From the NCBI GenBank assembly GCA_965250205.1, contig CBDFNK010000017.1, positions 1 to 64,000 on the forward strand: a DNA stretch of 64,000 bases. Reading direction: 5' to 3'. The notes under the pieces were generated by a model that was not told the origin of the DNA, searched no databases, and worked only from the letters and a program-made list of their open reading frames with translations. Within the stretch, counting starts at the first letter, position 1, and every line of letters starts with the position of its first letter. The position numbers and the translations under genes were made by a program. This document shows, one piece after another, positions 26,591 to 35,692 of this stretch. The DNA comes from JAHZKN01 sp965250205 (GTDB lineage Bacteria; Pseudomonadota; Alphaproteobacteria; Rhizobiales; Hyphomicrobiaceae).

Positions 26591-28060
26591 GTGACATCAA
26601 TCAAATTACCAGAACCGGATAAGGCCATTTTGCGCCGCCGTGATGCGATCATCGCAGATTTGGAAAAGATGTTCGATCGCGAACAGGTGGTCTCTGACGA
26701 GGTTGGCCGGCGTGCCTTCGAGACGGATGCGTTGACCGCTTACCGTCGTCTACCACTTGCCGTGGTGTTGCCGACGTCGACCGATGAGGTTGTCGCAGTT
26801 TTGCGCTACTGCCACCAGAGCAATATCAAAGTCGTGGCACGCGGTGCAGGTACTTCGTTATGCGGCGGAGCCTTGCCTGCTGAAGACGCCATCGTGGTCG
26901 GTGTCTCAAAGATGAATCGTATTCTTGAAATCGATTATCCCAATCGCACAGCACGTGTTGAATCCGGGGTCACGAACCTTTCAATCTCAAATGCGGTTTC
27001 TGAAGAACGATTTTTCTATGCACCTGATCCTTCAAGCCAGTTGGCGTGCACGCTTGCTGGCAACCTAGCCATGAATTCAGGTGGCGCGCATTGTCTCAAG
27101 TACGGCGTTACGACCAACAATGTGTTGGGCCTAAAGATGGTTTTGATAACCGGCGAAATTCTGGAGATCGGCGGTAAGGCGCTCGATTCTGAAGGCTTTG
27201 ACCTACTTGCTCTGGCAATCGGCTCTGAAGGGCAATTTGGAATTGTAACAGAGGCAACTGTTCGCATTATTCGTGCGGCTGAAGCTGCACGACCGATGAT
27301 GATAGGTTTTGATTCCGCCGCCAAAGCCGGGCTTTGCGTGTCGCATATCATCGCTTCTGGGGTTATCCCGGTTGCCATTGAGTTTATGGACAAGCCTGCA
27401 ATCGAAGTCTGTGAGGCTTTTTCCAAGGCAGGCTATCCGCTTGATGCCGAAGCGTTGTTGATCATCGAGGTTGAAGGCTCAGAAGAGGAAATTTCAGAGC
27501 GTCTGGCGCAAATATCCGAAATTGCTGACGAGCTTTCGCCGACCACCATGGTCATCAGTTCAGGTCCAGATCAATCAGAACGCATTTGGCGCGGGCGCAA
27601 GTCCGCCTTTGGTGCGATTGGCCGCTTGTCGGACTACTACTGCATGGACGGCACCATACCGTTGGTCCACTTACCGTTTGCTCTGGAACGCATTGCCGAG
27701 ATTTGTGCCAGCTACGATCTCAAGGTTGCCAACATCTTTCATGCAGGTGATGGAAATTTGCACCCGCTTATTATGTATGATGTCACAGATCCAGAGCAGG
27801 CAAAAAAAGCAGAACAGGCAGGCGCTGAAATTTTAAAGCTGTGCGTTGAAGTTGGTGGCTGTCTTACTGGTGAGCATGGTGTTGGAATTGAGAAGCGCGA
27901 TTTAATGCACATCCAGTTTGATCAAAAAGATCTAAAAGTTCAAATGCGCATCAAGTCTGTGTTTGATCCAAAATGGCTGCTCAACTCCGCTAAGGTCTTC
28001 CCACTCGATTGCCGTGGCGGTGTGGGTTCAAAGCCTGCCCCGACTGGTGAAGCCGCCTGA
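26591..28060 (+). CDS. glcD: glycolate oxidase / D-lactate dehydrogenase FAD subunit GlcD
   Basis: FAD-dependent subunit that oxidises glycolate or D-lactate. The PCMH-type FAD domain has 'VVARGAGTSLCGGALP' near residue 84, and the C-terminal FAD-oxidase domain ends with 'GCLTGEHGVGIEKRDLM' and 'FDPKWLLNSAKVFP'. The GTG at 26591 (VTSIKLPEP) is preferred: GAGG lies 8 bases upstream and the N-terminus then matches the length of GlcD homologues. The frame is open up to 26405, with an ATG at 26513, so a longer product cannot be excluded. First gene of glcDEF. Confidence 0.92.
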   Translation: MTSIKLPEPDKAILRRRDAIIADLEKMFDREQVVSDEVGRRAFETDALTAYRRLPLAVVLPTSTDEVVAVLRYCHQSNIKVVARGAGTSLCGGALPAEDAIVVGVSKMNRILEIDYPNRTARVESGVTNLSISNAVSEERFFYAPDPSSQLACTLAGNLAMNSGGAHCLKYGVTTNNVLGLKMVLITGEILEIGGKALDSEGFDLLALAIGSEGQFGIVTEATVRIIRAAEAARPMMIGFDSAAKAGLCVSHIIASGVIPVAIEFMDKPAIEVCEAFSKAGYPLDAEALLIIEVEGSEEEISERLAQISEIADELSPTTMVISSGPDQSERIWRGRKSAFGAIGRLSDYYCMDGTIPLVHLPFALERIAEICASYDLKVANIFHAGDGNLHPLIMYDVTDPEQAKKAEQAGAEILKLCVEVGGCLTGEHGVGIEKRDLMHIQFDQKDLKVQMRIKSVFDPKWLLNSAKVFPLDCRGGVGSKPAPTGEAA

Positions 28061-28074
28061 GGAGGGCGTTTGGT

Positions 28075-29295
28075 TTGAGCGATATTCTAAGCCCGGCCAC
28101 CGATTGGGAACTGGAAAGTATGCTGGCTTCTCTGTCTGAGGAGAAGGCAAGCGTTGAGATTATTGGGGCCGGTTCCAAGCGCATGATGGGCCGTCCGCCA
28201 GTGGCTGATCACCGTCTCACGACAAGCGTCATGCGTGGTATCCCGCTTTATGAGGCAACGGAATTAGTGATGGCGGCGCGTGCTGGCACTCCTGTATCTC
28301 AAATTGAAATTGAACTTGCAGCACGCGGCCAGATGTTGGCCTTTGAACCAACAGATTTTGGCCCGATGTTTGGTCAACCAGCGGGCATTCAAACGATTGG
28401 CGCTGTTTTCGCAACCAATCAGTCCGGACCGCGCCGTATCAGTGCGGGTGCAGCGCGTGATCATTTGCTCGGTGTTAAGGCCGTCAACGGACGCGGCGAG
28501 TTGTTCAAATCAGGCGGGCGGGTGATGAAGAATGTCACCGGATATGATGTTGCCCGTGGGCTTTGTGGCAGTTGGGGCACCTTGGCGGTGATTGCAGAAG
28601 CGACGTTTAAAGTTTTGCCAATACCCGAAGACGTCGTGACCTTGGTGTTTCCCGGTCTACCTGACGATCTCGGTGTTGAAATGATGTGCGCCGCAATGGG
28701 CACGCCTTATGAAGTCTCTGGCACTGCGCATTTGCCGGCCGCAACCGTGCCGCGCCTGGAACACGATACCCTTGCACGTGCAGGGCAGGCGTTGACAGCA
28801 TTGCGGATTGAAAATTTTCCAAAGTCTGTGACCTATCGCAAATCCAAATTGAGCGATGCGTTGAGCGCCTATGGAACACCGTTTGAGCTTGATCTTGAAA
28901 ATTCTTTGAACTTTTGGGGCGAGTTGCGCCGCTTGTCGATCATGCCAGCGGGCACGACAAATATCTGGCGAATTTCAACGGCCCCCATGCAGGCGCCTAA
29001 AATCGTTTATGCCATAGCGCGTCATATGGATGTACGCGTCTATTATGATTGGTCGGGTGGTTTGATCTGGTTGGAAACACCAGAATCGGCAGACGCCGGT
29101 GCAGCGGATGTGCGCCGCGCCGTTGCCATTCACGGTGGTCACGCGACGCTTATTCGGGCCGACAGGGCTGTCAGGGAAACGGTTGAAGTATTCCAGCCTT
29201 TATCAACCCTTGCAGAGCGCGTGACACGTGAACTCAAAATGGCATTTGATGGCAACGGCATTCTCAATCCGGGGCGCATGTATGCCGGTGTTTAG
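28075..29295 (+). CDS. glcE: glycolate oxidase FAD-binding subunit GlcE
   Basis: Second flavin-fold subunit of the glycolate oxidase. It keeps the PCMH half-domain ('TIGAVFATNQSGPRRISAG' and 'VMKNVTGYDVARGLCGSWG') but is shorter than GlcD, as expected for GlcE. Starts with TTG after a GGAGG site, 14 bases downstream of glcD. C-terminal 'NGILNPGRMY' is conserved. Confidence 0.92.
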   Translation: MSDILSPATDWELESMLASLSEEKASVEIIGAGSKRMMGRPPVADHRLTTSVMRGIPLYEATELVMAARAGTPVSQIEIELAARGQMLAFEPTDFGPMFGQPAGIQTIGAVFATNQSGPRRISAGAARDHLLGVKAVNGRGELFKSGGRVMKNVTGYDVARGLCGSWGTLAVIAEATFKVLPIPEDVVTLVFPGLPDDLGVEMMCAAMGTPYEVSGTAHLPAATVPRLEHDTLARAGQALTALRIENFPKSVTYRKSKLSDALSAYGTPFELDLENSLNFWGELRRLSIMPAGTTNIWRISTAPMQAPKIVYAIARHMDVRVYYDWSGGLIWLETPESADAGAADVRRAVAIHGGHATLIRADRAVRETVEVFQPLSTLAERVTRELKMAFDGNGILNPGRMYAGV

Positions 29296-29364
29296 TCATG
29301 CTAGGGTCTGAATTGACTGGCAACCGTGTAACGGTTCATTACTTGAGAGGGTCAGTGCTGATTG

Positions 29365-30729
29365 ATGCACACCAATTTTAGCAAAGCACAATTGAAGGAT
29401 GACCGGATCGCGGAAGCGGACCGGATTTTGACACGCTGCGTGCATTGCGGTCTGTGTACAGCGGTGTGCCCAACCTATGTCTTGCTTGGCGATGAACGTG
29501 ATTCCCCACGCGGGCGTATCTATCTGATCAAAGATATGTTTGAGCGTAAAACGGCTCCGACGGCAGAAGTCCGCCACCACGTAGACCGCTGCCTGTCCTG
29601 CCTGTCGTGTATGACGACGTGTCCGAGCGGTGTCGACTATATGCACCTCGTCGATTTAGCCCGGGGTCATCTCGCCGAAAACGGCAGACAGAAATTCAAG
29701 TCCCGCGCATTGCGCTGGCTCTTAGCCTCGGTTCTGCCCTATCCACGCCGCTTTCGATGGGCGATACGATTGGTGCCTCTGGGACGCCCGTTGGCATCGT
29801 TGTTTGGCAAAGTTGGATTAAAAGAAGTCGAGGCTATGCTCGATCTTGCGCCCGATGAACTTATGCCAAGTGCAAGTTTTACTGGCCCTGGAACAGCGGC
29901 CACGACGCGGCAGCGTCGCGCGCGGGTGATATTGCCAACGGGCTGTGTGCAAAAAGTCGTGCGCCCAGATATCAATGATGCCACGATCCGGCTGTTGGCG
30001 CGGCGGGGGATCGATGTGGTTGTGTCCGCCGGTGCGGGTTGTTGCGGCGCTATGGTTCAGCACATGGGCCGGCAAGCCGAAGCGATTGCACAAGCTAAGC
30101 GCAACATTGATGCCTGGATGAAAGAGATCAAAAAGGCACCGGTTGATGCGATTATTTCGAATGCGTCTGGTTGCGGCACAATGGTCAAGGACTATGGCCA
30201 CCTGCTGGGTAATGACGAAGCCTATGCCGAGAACGCCAAACTCATTTCCAGTCTTGCAAAAGATGTCAGTGAGCTTTTGACCGAAATTCCACTTGGCGCA
30301 CCAGTGCGCTGGTCTTCCCTGCGGGTTGCCTATCATGCGGCGTGTTCGTTGCAGCATGGGCAAGGGATCATAGATGAACCAAAACGGCATTTGATGCAGG
30401 CGGGCTATAGTGTTGTTGATGTTCGGGAAGGTCATATCTGCTGTGGATCGGCTGGCGTGTATAATATCCTTCAGCCTGATTTGGCAGGTGACCTCAAAGC
30501 CCGCAAACTTGGCAATATCCGAAGTGTGAAGCCCGATCTTGTTGCAGCCGGCAATATTGGCTGTATCATCCAGCTTGAAACAGGTAGCGATATCCCAGTT
30601 GCGCACACAGTTGAATTGCTAGACTGGGCCTATGGTGGTCCGGTGCCACGTGGCTTGGAGCATCTCAGTCAATTTGTTTCAGATGTGCCAAAGCCAAAGT
30701 TGACGGCCAGTGATTTCATTGATGCGTGA
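29365..30729 (+). CDS. glcF: glycolate oxidase iron-sulfur subunit GlcF
   Basis: Transfers electrons from the flavin subunits to the respiratory chain. Two N-terminal [4Fe-4S] motifs are seen, 'CVHCGLCTAVCPTY' and 'CLSCLSCMTTCPSG', followed by two CCG modules ('AGCCGAMVQHMG' and 'HICCGSAGVYNILQP'). About 454 residues, standard. The ATG at 29365 directly follows an in-frame TTG. It completes glcDEF. Confidence 0.93.
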   Translation: MHTNFSKAQLKDDRIAEADRILTRCVHCGLCTAVCPTYVLLGDERDSPRGRIYLIKDMFERKTAPTAEVRHHVDRCLSCLSCMTTCPSGVDYMHLVDLARGHLAENGRQKFKSRALRWLLASVLPYPRRFRWAIRLVPLGRPLASLFGKVGLKEVEAMLDLAPDELMPSASFTGPGTAATTRQRRARVILPTGCVQKVVRPDINDATIRLLARRGIDVVVSAGAGCCGAMVQHMGRQAEAIAQAKRNIDAWMKEIKKAPVDAIISNASGCGTMVKDYGHLLGNDEAYAENAKLISSLAKDVSELLTEIPLGAPVRWSSLRVAYHAACSLQHGQGIIDEPKRHLMQAGYSVVDVREGHICCGSAGVYNILQPDLAGDLKARKLGNIRSVKPDLVAAGNIGCIIQLETGSDIPVAHTVELLDWAYGGPVPRGLEHLSQFVSDVPKPKLTASDFIDA

Positions 30730-30815
30730 TGTCGGCAGGAGTAGTTTCAAGTGATACTTTCCCGCGTCGGCCTGCGCGCTTGCATTCAGGCCTCTCATTT
30801 TTCAAAAGAGAATTG

Positions 30816-31676
30816 ATGCCACGATCTCATCAACAACCTGACGCGTTGGCTGCTCGGCCGTCTGTAACGCCGATTGATTTTGATCAACGTCGGCTTAAAG
30901 GGGCGTTTGATATCATTGGGGACGTGCATGGCTGTTATCGCGAGTTACACCAACTGCTTCAAAATCTCGGCTATGAATTGCCAGAAGACCCCGATCAGAT
31001 CAGCGCAGACAATGTAGCCTCGCCAGATGGACGACAGATCCTCTTCGTTGGCGATCTTGTTGATCGTGGTGAAAACTCAATGGCGTCATTGAAGTGTGTC
31101 ATGGCGCTCGTTGAGGCTGGGGTTGCGATTTCCGTGCGTGGCAATCACGATGATAAATTTTTGCGCTGGCTGCAGGGTAATGATGTTTCGGTGAATCACG
31201 GCCTTGAAGGAACCATTGAAGATTTCAACCGTGCGCCAGCGCATGCGCGCGAAAAGCTCATCGCTTTCCTGTCGTCGCTCCCCCACTATCTGTGGCTGGA
31301 TGGTGGCAAGTTAGTGGTCGTCCACGCTGGCATTCAAGAAGCCATGCTTGGCTGCACAGATAGCCGTGTTCGCGCGTTCTGCCTTTATGGTGATACCGAG
31401 GGCAAGCGTGATGGCGCCGGTTTGCCAATCCGTTATCATTGGGCGGCGGGTTATCATGGCGACACGACGATTGTGTACGGCCATACGCCGTTGTCTAAAA
31501 CGGATTGGGTTAATAAGACGCTGTGCATTGATACGGGGTGCTGTTTTGGCGGCGCGTTAACTGCGTTGCGTTGGCCGGAGCGCAAGACGATTTCGGTTGA
31601 AGCCCTAAAAGAATACACCCCACGCCTTCGCCCGCTTGGGCACCCCGCCGTCCGGCGCAAGCAATCAACGCGTTAG
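30816..31676 (+). CDS. calcineurin-like metallophosphoesterase
   Basis: All PPP-type phosphatase metal motifs are present: 'GDVHG' (about residue 32), 'GDLVDRGENS', 'RGNHDDKF', 'VVVHAGI' and 'YGHTPL'. The set resembles PrpE/diadenosine tetraphosphatase-like and bacterial Ser/Thr phosphatases; the substrate is not decided by sequence. It begins close to glcF: in-frame ATG/GTG codons at 30726-30729 overlap the glcF stop, while the ATG at 30816 has an AGAGA site and gives a more normal N-terminus. A role in the glycolate pathway (2-phosphoglycolate removal) is possible but unproven. Confidence 0.85.
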   Translation: MPRSHQQPDALAARPSVTPIDFDQRRLKGAFDIIGDVHGCYRELHQLLQNLGYELPEDPDQISADNVASPDGRQILFVGDLVDRGENSMASLKCVMALVEAGVAISVRGNHDDKFLRWLQGNDVSVNHGLEGTIEDFNRAPAHAREKLIAFLSSLPHYLWLDGGKLVVVHAGIQEAMLGCTDSRVRAFCLYGDTEGKRDGAGLPIRYHWAAGYHGDTTIVYGHTPLSKTDWVNKTLCIDTGCCFGGALTALRWPERKTISVEALKEYTPRLRPLGHPAVRRKQSTR

Positions 31677-31869
31677 GCATCAAAGTGCTCGCCAGGCTCA
31701 TTGTTATCGTTAATTGGTAGAAATTCAGCTGATTTAACAAAGTTTGAGGTGTTGATTGTAGGACTGCGGCATGATTTCTGCACTGCAGATTTAAAAAACT
31801 TATATAACAAACCAAAGGGACAACATAGATGGTTGGCCGTTGTCAGGCTGACCCTATGGGAGACACGAG

Positions 31870-32808
31870 ATGTCAGATAAAATATTCAAACCTTGGTCAG
31901 ATGAAAGCCGCAAAGCCTGGGGCCACAAGCCGTTGGTGCTAAAGCACCGCTTGCACACCGACCCATTGTTTTCGTTCGAAGCACTTAGTGCATTGATCGA
32001 TGACTATCCGCGCGAGCACTATGCGCTTGTGGAGGTCGGTGCAGCGGGATCTGATCGTCGCTTGTGGCGAGAAGGTGAGATTGGCAGTCTCTCGGGCAGC
32101 CAAGTCATTGAAGCGATTAGACAGGGGCGCATGTGGCTCAACCTGCGCAACGTTGGCAAGTTGGTCAAAGAGTACCGCGAACGTCTTGAGCAGATCTTTG
32201 ATGAGATAGGCACTGAGGTTCCGGGCTACGACACCTATAACCAAACCTCTGGCATTTTGATTTCTTCTCCTAAAGCGCAAGTCTACTACCATATAGATTT
32301 GCCGGGCCAATCGTTGTGGCAACTGCATGGGCGCAAGCGCGTTTATGTCTATCCCACCAAGCCGCCATTTCTAACTGAAGAACAACTAGAACGAATTGCG
32401 CTTTACGAGGTGGAAGTCGATATTCCGTTTGAACACTGGTACGATGAACATGCCGATGTATTTGATGCCGAACCTGGCCAGATGTTACACTGGCCATTGA
32501 ATGCACCGCATCGGGTTGAAAATTTCGATAGCCTCAATGTATCAATGACGATGGAGTATTGGAGCGATACCATTCGCCGGTCCAATATGATCAACGTCGC
32601 CAATGGCTTGCTGCGTGATAAGGTTGGCTACAAACCGCGTGCCCGCACGCTATCGGGACCCGCATTTTTCGCCAAAGCCGCATTGCAAGCAGGTGTTCGT
32701 CGCAGCGGACTCCTTAAAAAAGTTCGCAAGGCTCGCAGACCTGTTGCGTTTAGGCTGGATGAAACCCGCCTTGGTCATATCATCGATATTCCTGAGGCAG
32801 CGGAATAG
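31870..32808 (+). CDS. cupin-like / JmjC-fold protein, possible Fe(II)/2-oxoglutarate oxygenase
   Basis: 312 residues of unknown function. The central part has an HxD...H facial-triad pattern: His141-Ile-Asp143 in 'VYYHIDLPGQSLWQLHG' and His214 in 'HWPLNAPHRVEN', with the typical 'GRKRVYVYP' strand after the first motif, as in cupin_8/FIH-like hydroxylases. The N-terminal 130 residues are helical and acidic/basic mixed; the C-terminal 80 residues are basic. It is followed after 50 bases by a GNAT protein and may act with it. It has a clear ribosome site (GGGAG). Confidence 0.65.
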   Translation: MSDKIFKPWSDESRKAWGHKPLVLKHRLHTDPLFSFEALSALIDDYPREHYALVEVGAAGSDRRLWREGEIGSLSGSQVIEAIRQGRMWLNLRNVGKLVKEYRERLEQIFDEIGTEVPGYDTYNQTSGILISSPKAQVYYHIDLPGQSLWQLHGRKRVYVYPTKPPFLTEEQLERIALYEVEVDIPFEHWYDEHADVFDAEPGQMLHWPLNAPHRVENFDSLNVSMTMEYWSDTIRRSNMINVANGLLRDKVGYKPRARTLSGPAFFAKAALQAGVRRSGLLKKVRKARRPVAFRLDETRLGHIIDIPEAAE

Positions 32809-32858
32809 GTCGTGAAGATGCACAAAAACCCGATCACGGCTTCAAAAATGGCGGATTG

Positions 32859-34040
32859 ATGCTCGATCGATTGATACATTCAGATCAGACACCAGCCCAG
32901 TTTGATGGGCAGGCCTCGCACTTTGAAACCAGTGTGTTTCGCGGTGCACCAGATGTGCATGGTGCACTGATGTCATTGGGCGCGGACGTGCGCCCAATGA
33001 CACCGTTTCAAACACCCAATTGGCTCGAAAAAACATACCAATATTTGGCTCCGGCAAACGCTGGTGAGCCAACCCTGGTTGTGGTGCGTCGCGCTTGCGA
33101 CGGCAGGGTGGTGCTCGTGGTGCCACTTGTTGTTGTGCGTGAGCGTGGCCTTCGCGCGGCTGGGTTTCCAGATTTTGGCCTGTCAGACTATGGTGCCCCT
33201 CTTCTCGCCGCGATGGGTGCTGGAGCCGTGAACGCGGCAGAAGTCAAAGCGCTTTGGAAAAGTATTTGTAATGCGCTCACAGGCATTGACCTGCTGTCAC
33301 TGACCAACATGCCACTTGCGGTTTCTGCTAAAACAAATTCGTTGGCCGTGCTGCATGCAGCACGGCCCTCACTGCACGCCCGCTACGTTGTTGAGTTGGA
33401 TGATACGGTTGAAGCGTTTTTGGTTTCGCGTGGTAAAAAATACCGCAAAGAAGTGGAGCGCTGTTACCGCCTATTGGCGGACCGTGGGGCTTGGCATTTT
33501 GAGCGCGCTGACACGCCATCTGATATTGCTGCCGCGTTTAATGCTCTCGAAAGCCTGCAGACCGAGCGTTGGCAGGGACAAGGTGGAGACTACCGCCTCG
33601 AGGATAATGTGGTCTCCAAGTTCTATTCTGAGACCCTTCAGGCGGGGGATGACAAGCAGGGTGCACAGATTTTTACGCTTCGCAGCGGCGATGAGACAAT
33701 CGCGGCTCTCTATGGCCTTGTCTTTGACAACACGTTTACATTGCTGCGGATTGCAAGTGCGGCTGGCGGCTGGCGGCGCTTGTCACCAGGGCGTCTCGTG
33801 GTGATTGAAACCCTGCGCCATTTTAATGCCCGTCACGTCACATGCTTTGATCTCGGCATTGGAGACTATGCTTTCAAACGTGGGCTCGGAGCCAAAGCCT
33901 TGCCGCTGGTGGATGTCGAGCATGCAATGACCTGGAAGGCCAAACCACATGTTATGCTGATGCAAGCCAAAGGATGGCTATACCGCCATCCCCAGCTATT
34001 GAAGGCTGCCAAGGCGGCGCGTCAAAAGATGTCGCGTTAG
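32859..34040 (+). CDS. GNAT acetyltransferase, CelD/BcsL (FemAB-like) family
   Basis: About 393 residues with the bipartite GNAT arrangement of CelD/FemAB-like acyltransferases: a first half with 'FQTPNWLEKTYQYLAP' and 'FGLSDYGAPLL', and a C-terminal acetyltransferase domain with 'GKKYRKEVERCYRLL', 'FYSETLQAGDDKQGAQIF', 'RSGDETIAALYGLVFDNTF' and 'CFDLGIGDYAFKRGLG'. Such proteins modify polysaccharides, lipids or peptides. The ATG follows an in-frame TTG at 32856. Probably in an operon with the cupin-like gene. Confidence 0.8.
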   Translation: MLDRLIHSDQTPAQFDGQASHFETSVFRGAPDVHGALMSLGADVRPMTPFQTPNWLEKTYQYLAPANAGEPTLVVVRRACDGRVVLVVPLVVVRERGLRAAGFPDFGLSDYGAPLLAAMGAGAVNAAEVKALWKSICNALTGIDLLSLTNMPLAVSAKTNSLAVLHAARPSLHARYVVELDDTVEAFLVSRGKKYRKEVERCYRLLADRGAWHFERADTPSDIAAAFNALESLQTERWQGQGGDYRLEDNVVSKFYSETLQAGDDKQGAQIFTLRSGDETIAALYGLVFDNTFTLLRIASAAGGWRRLSPGRLVVIETLRHFNARHVTCFDLGIGDYAFKRGLGAKALPLVDVEHAMTWKAKPHVMLMQAKGWLYRHPQLLKAAKAARQKMSR

Positions 34041-34156
34041 AGCCCTGAAACCAGGCTGCTGGCGCTTCCCCCCAAGGTGCTGATCCGTTATAAGGCGAGC
34101 AAATTCAGCTCAGCTCTCAGCCGCCACGTTGGCGCCGATCGATCATTTCTGAAAAC

Positions 34157-35674
34157 ATGGCAAAAAAGAACAAGACTGCGCGGCCTAAGGCCCGTCTGCC
34201 CCGCGGACTGCGCGATGTCACCTCTCAGGAGCTGGCCGCTGAACACGCGATGCTGGACAAAATTCGCAGCGTCTATGATCGCTATGGATTTGAACCCCTT
34301 GAAACGCCGGCATTTGAATACACTGATGCGCTGGGCAAATTTTTGCCGGATCAGGAGCGTCCCAACGCAGGTGTATTTTCTCTGCAGGATGATGACGAGC
34401 AATGGTTGTCACTGCGCTATGATTTGACAGCACCGCTCGCGCGCTATGTGGCGCAAAATTACGACGGCCTGCCAAAACCGTTTCGCCGTTATGCATATGG
34501 TCCTGTGTGGCGCAATGAAAAGCCGGGCCCGGGGCGTTTTCGTCAGTTCGTCCAATTTGATGCTGACACCATTGGTGCTCCGGGTGTCGCTGCGGATGCA
34601 GAATGCTGCATGTTGTTGGCTGAAACACTCGAGCAGCTGGGTATTGAAACCGGCAGCTACGTCGTCAAACTCAACAACCGAAAAATTCTGGACGGTGTTC
34701 TTGAGGGCATCGGTATTGCACCAGGGGCGGACGGCGATACTGCAAAGCGGCTGACCGTGTTGCGGGCCATGGATAAGCTGGACCGGCTTGGGCTTGATGG
34801 CGTGAAAGATTTGCTCGGCAAAGGCCGCAAAGATGACTCTGGCGATTTCACTTCGGGTGCCGAGCTTGCAGTAAACGGTATTGAGTGCGTAATAGGATTT
34901 CTCGAGGCGACAGCTGCGACACGAGGCGATACAGTCAAAGCGTTGGCAGGTCTCGTCTCAGGTAGTGAGATTGGCGAAGCCGGTGTTCAAGAGCTTGCCG
35001 ATATGGATGCTCTTTTGACCGCAGCTGGCTTTAGCAATGATCAGGTGATGATAGACGCCAGCGTCGTGCGCGGATTGGAATATTACACTGGCCCTGTCTT
35101 TGAAGCGGAATTGACGGACAAAATTGTGTGTTTAGGCAATAACGAAGGCGCGGAACTACCACGCTTTGGGTCTGTTGGATCTGGCGGACGCTATGATGGT
35201 TTGGTTGCCCGATTCAAAGGCATCGAAGTACCGTCAACGGGTGTGTCGATTGGCGTGTCACGCTTGCAGGCGGCATTGACGGCGCTAGGCCTTTCTGGGA
35301 ATGAAACAGCGCTAGGTCCTGTTGTTGTGCTTGTCATGGATAGAGAAGAACTACCGCGCTATCAGCGCATGGTGCAGGCGCTGCGCGCTGAAGGCGTGCG
35401 TGCAGAGATGTACCTTGGTGGTTCTAGCATGAAGGCGCAAATGAAGTATGCCGATAAACGCGGTGCGCCGTGCGTTATTATTCAAGGTGGTGATGAGCGC
35501 GAAAAAGGTGAAGTCCAAATCAAGGATTTGATTGAAGGAGCGATTGCCGCCCGGAGCATCAAAGACAACAAGGATTGGAAGGCACAGCGCCCGGCACAGT
35601 TTTCGGTGTCTGAAGATAAGCTTGTCGCTGCGGTGCAGGAGGTCGTCCAACGCCACGCACCCAAAACGGCGTAA
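34157..35674 (+). CDS. hisS: histidyl-tRNA synthetase
   Basis: Class II synthetase for tRNA-His. Motif 1/2 regions are visible ('LPRGLRDV', 'RYDLTAPLARYVAQN', 'YGPVWRNEKPGPGRFRQFVQ'), and histidine-binding motif 'GLEYYTGPVFE' with 'GSGGRYDGLV' follows; the anticodon-binding domain occupies the last 100 residues. 505 residues: the alphaproteobacterial long form, with an insertion between motifs 2 and 3. First gene of hisS-hisZ-hisG. Confidence 0.95.
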   Translation: MAKKNKTARPKARLPRGLRDVTSQELAAEHAMLDKIRSVYDRYGFEPLETPAFEYTDALGKFLPDQERPNAGVFSLQDDDEQWLSLRYDLTAPLARYVAQNYDGLPKPFRRYAYGPVWRNEKPGPGRFRQFVQFDADTIGAPGVAADAECCMLLAETLEQLGIETGSYVVKLNNRKILDGVLEGIGIAPGADGDTAKRLTVLRAMDKLDRLGLDGVKDLLGKGRKDDSGDFTSGAELAVNGIECVIGFLEATAATRGDTVKALAGLVSGSEIGEAGVQELADMDALLTAAGFSNDQVMIDASVVRGLEYYTGPVFEAELTDKIVCLGNNEGAELPRFGSVGSGGRYDGLVARFKGIEVPSTGVSIGVSRLQAALTALGLSGNETALGPVVVLVMDREELPRYQRMVQALRAEGVRAEMYLGGSSMKAQMKYADKRGAPCVIIQGGDEREKGEVQIKDLIEGAIAARSIKDNKDWKAQRPAQFSVSEDKLVAAVQEVVQRHAPKTA

Positions 35675-35692
35675 AGGGACTGAAAGCACACC

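Noticed and set aside
29818..30606. Antisense ORF of about 262 codons in glcF
   Set aside because: Shadow of the glcF coding frame; no ribosome site or domain.
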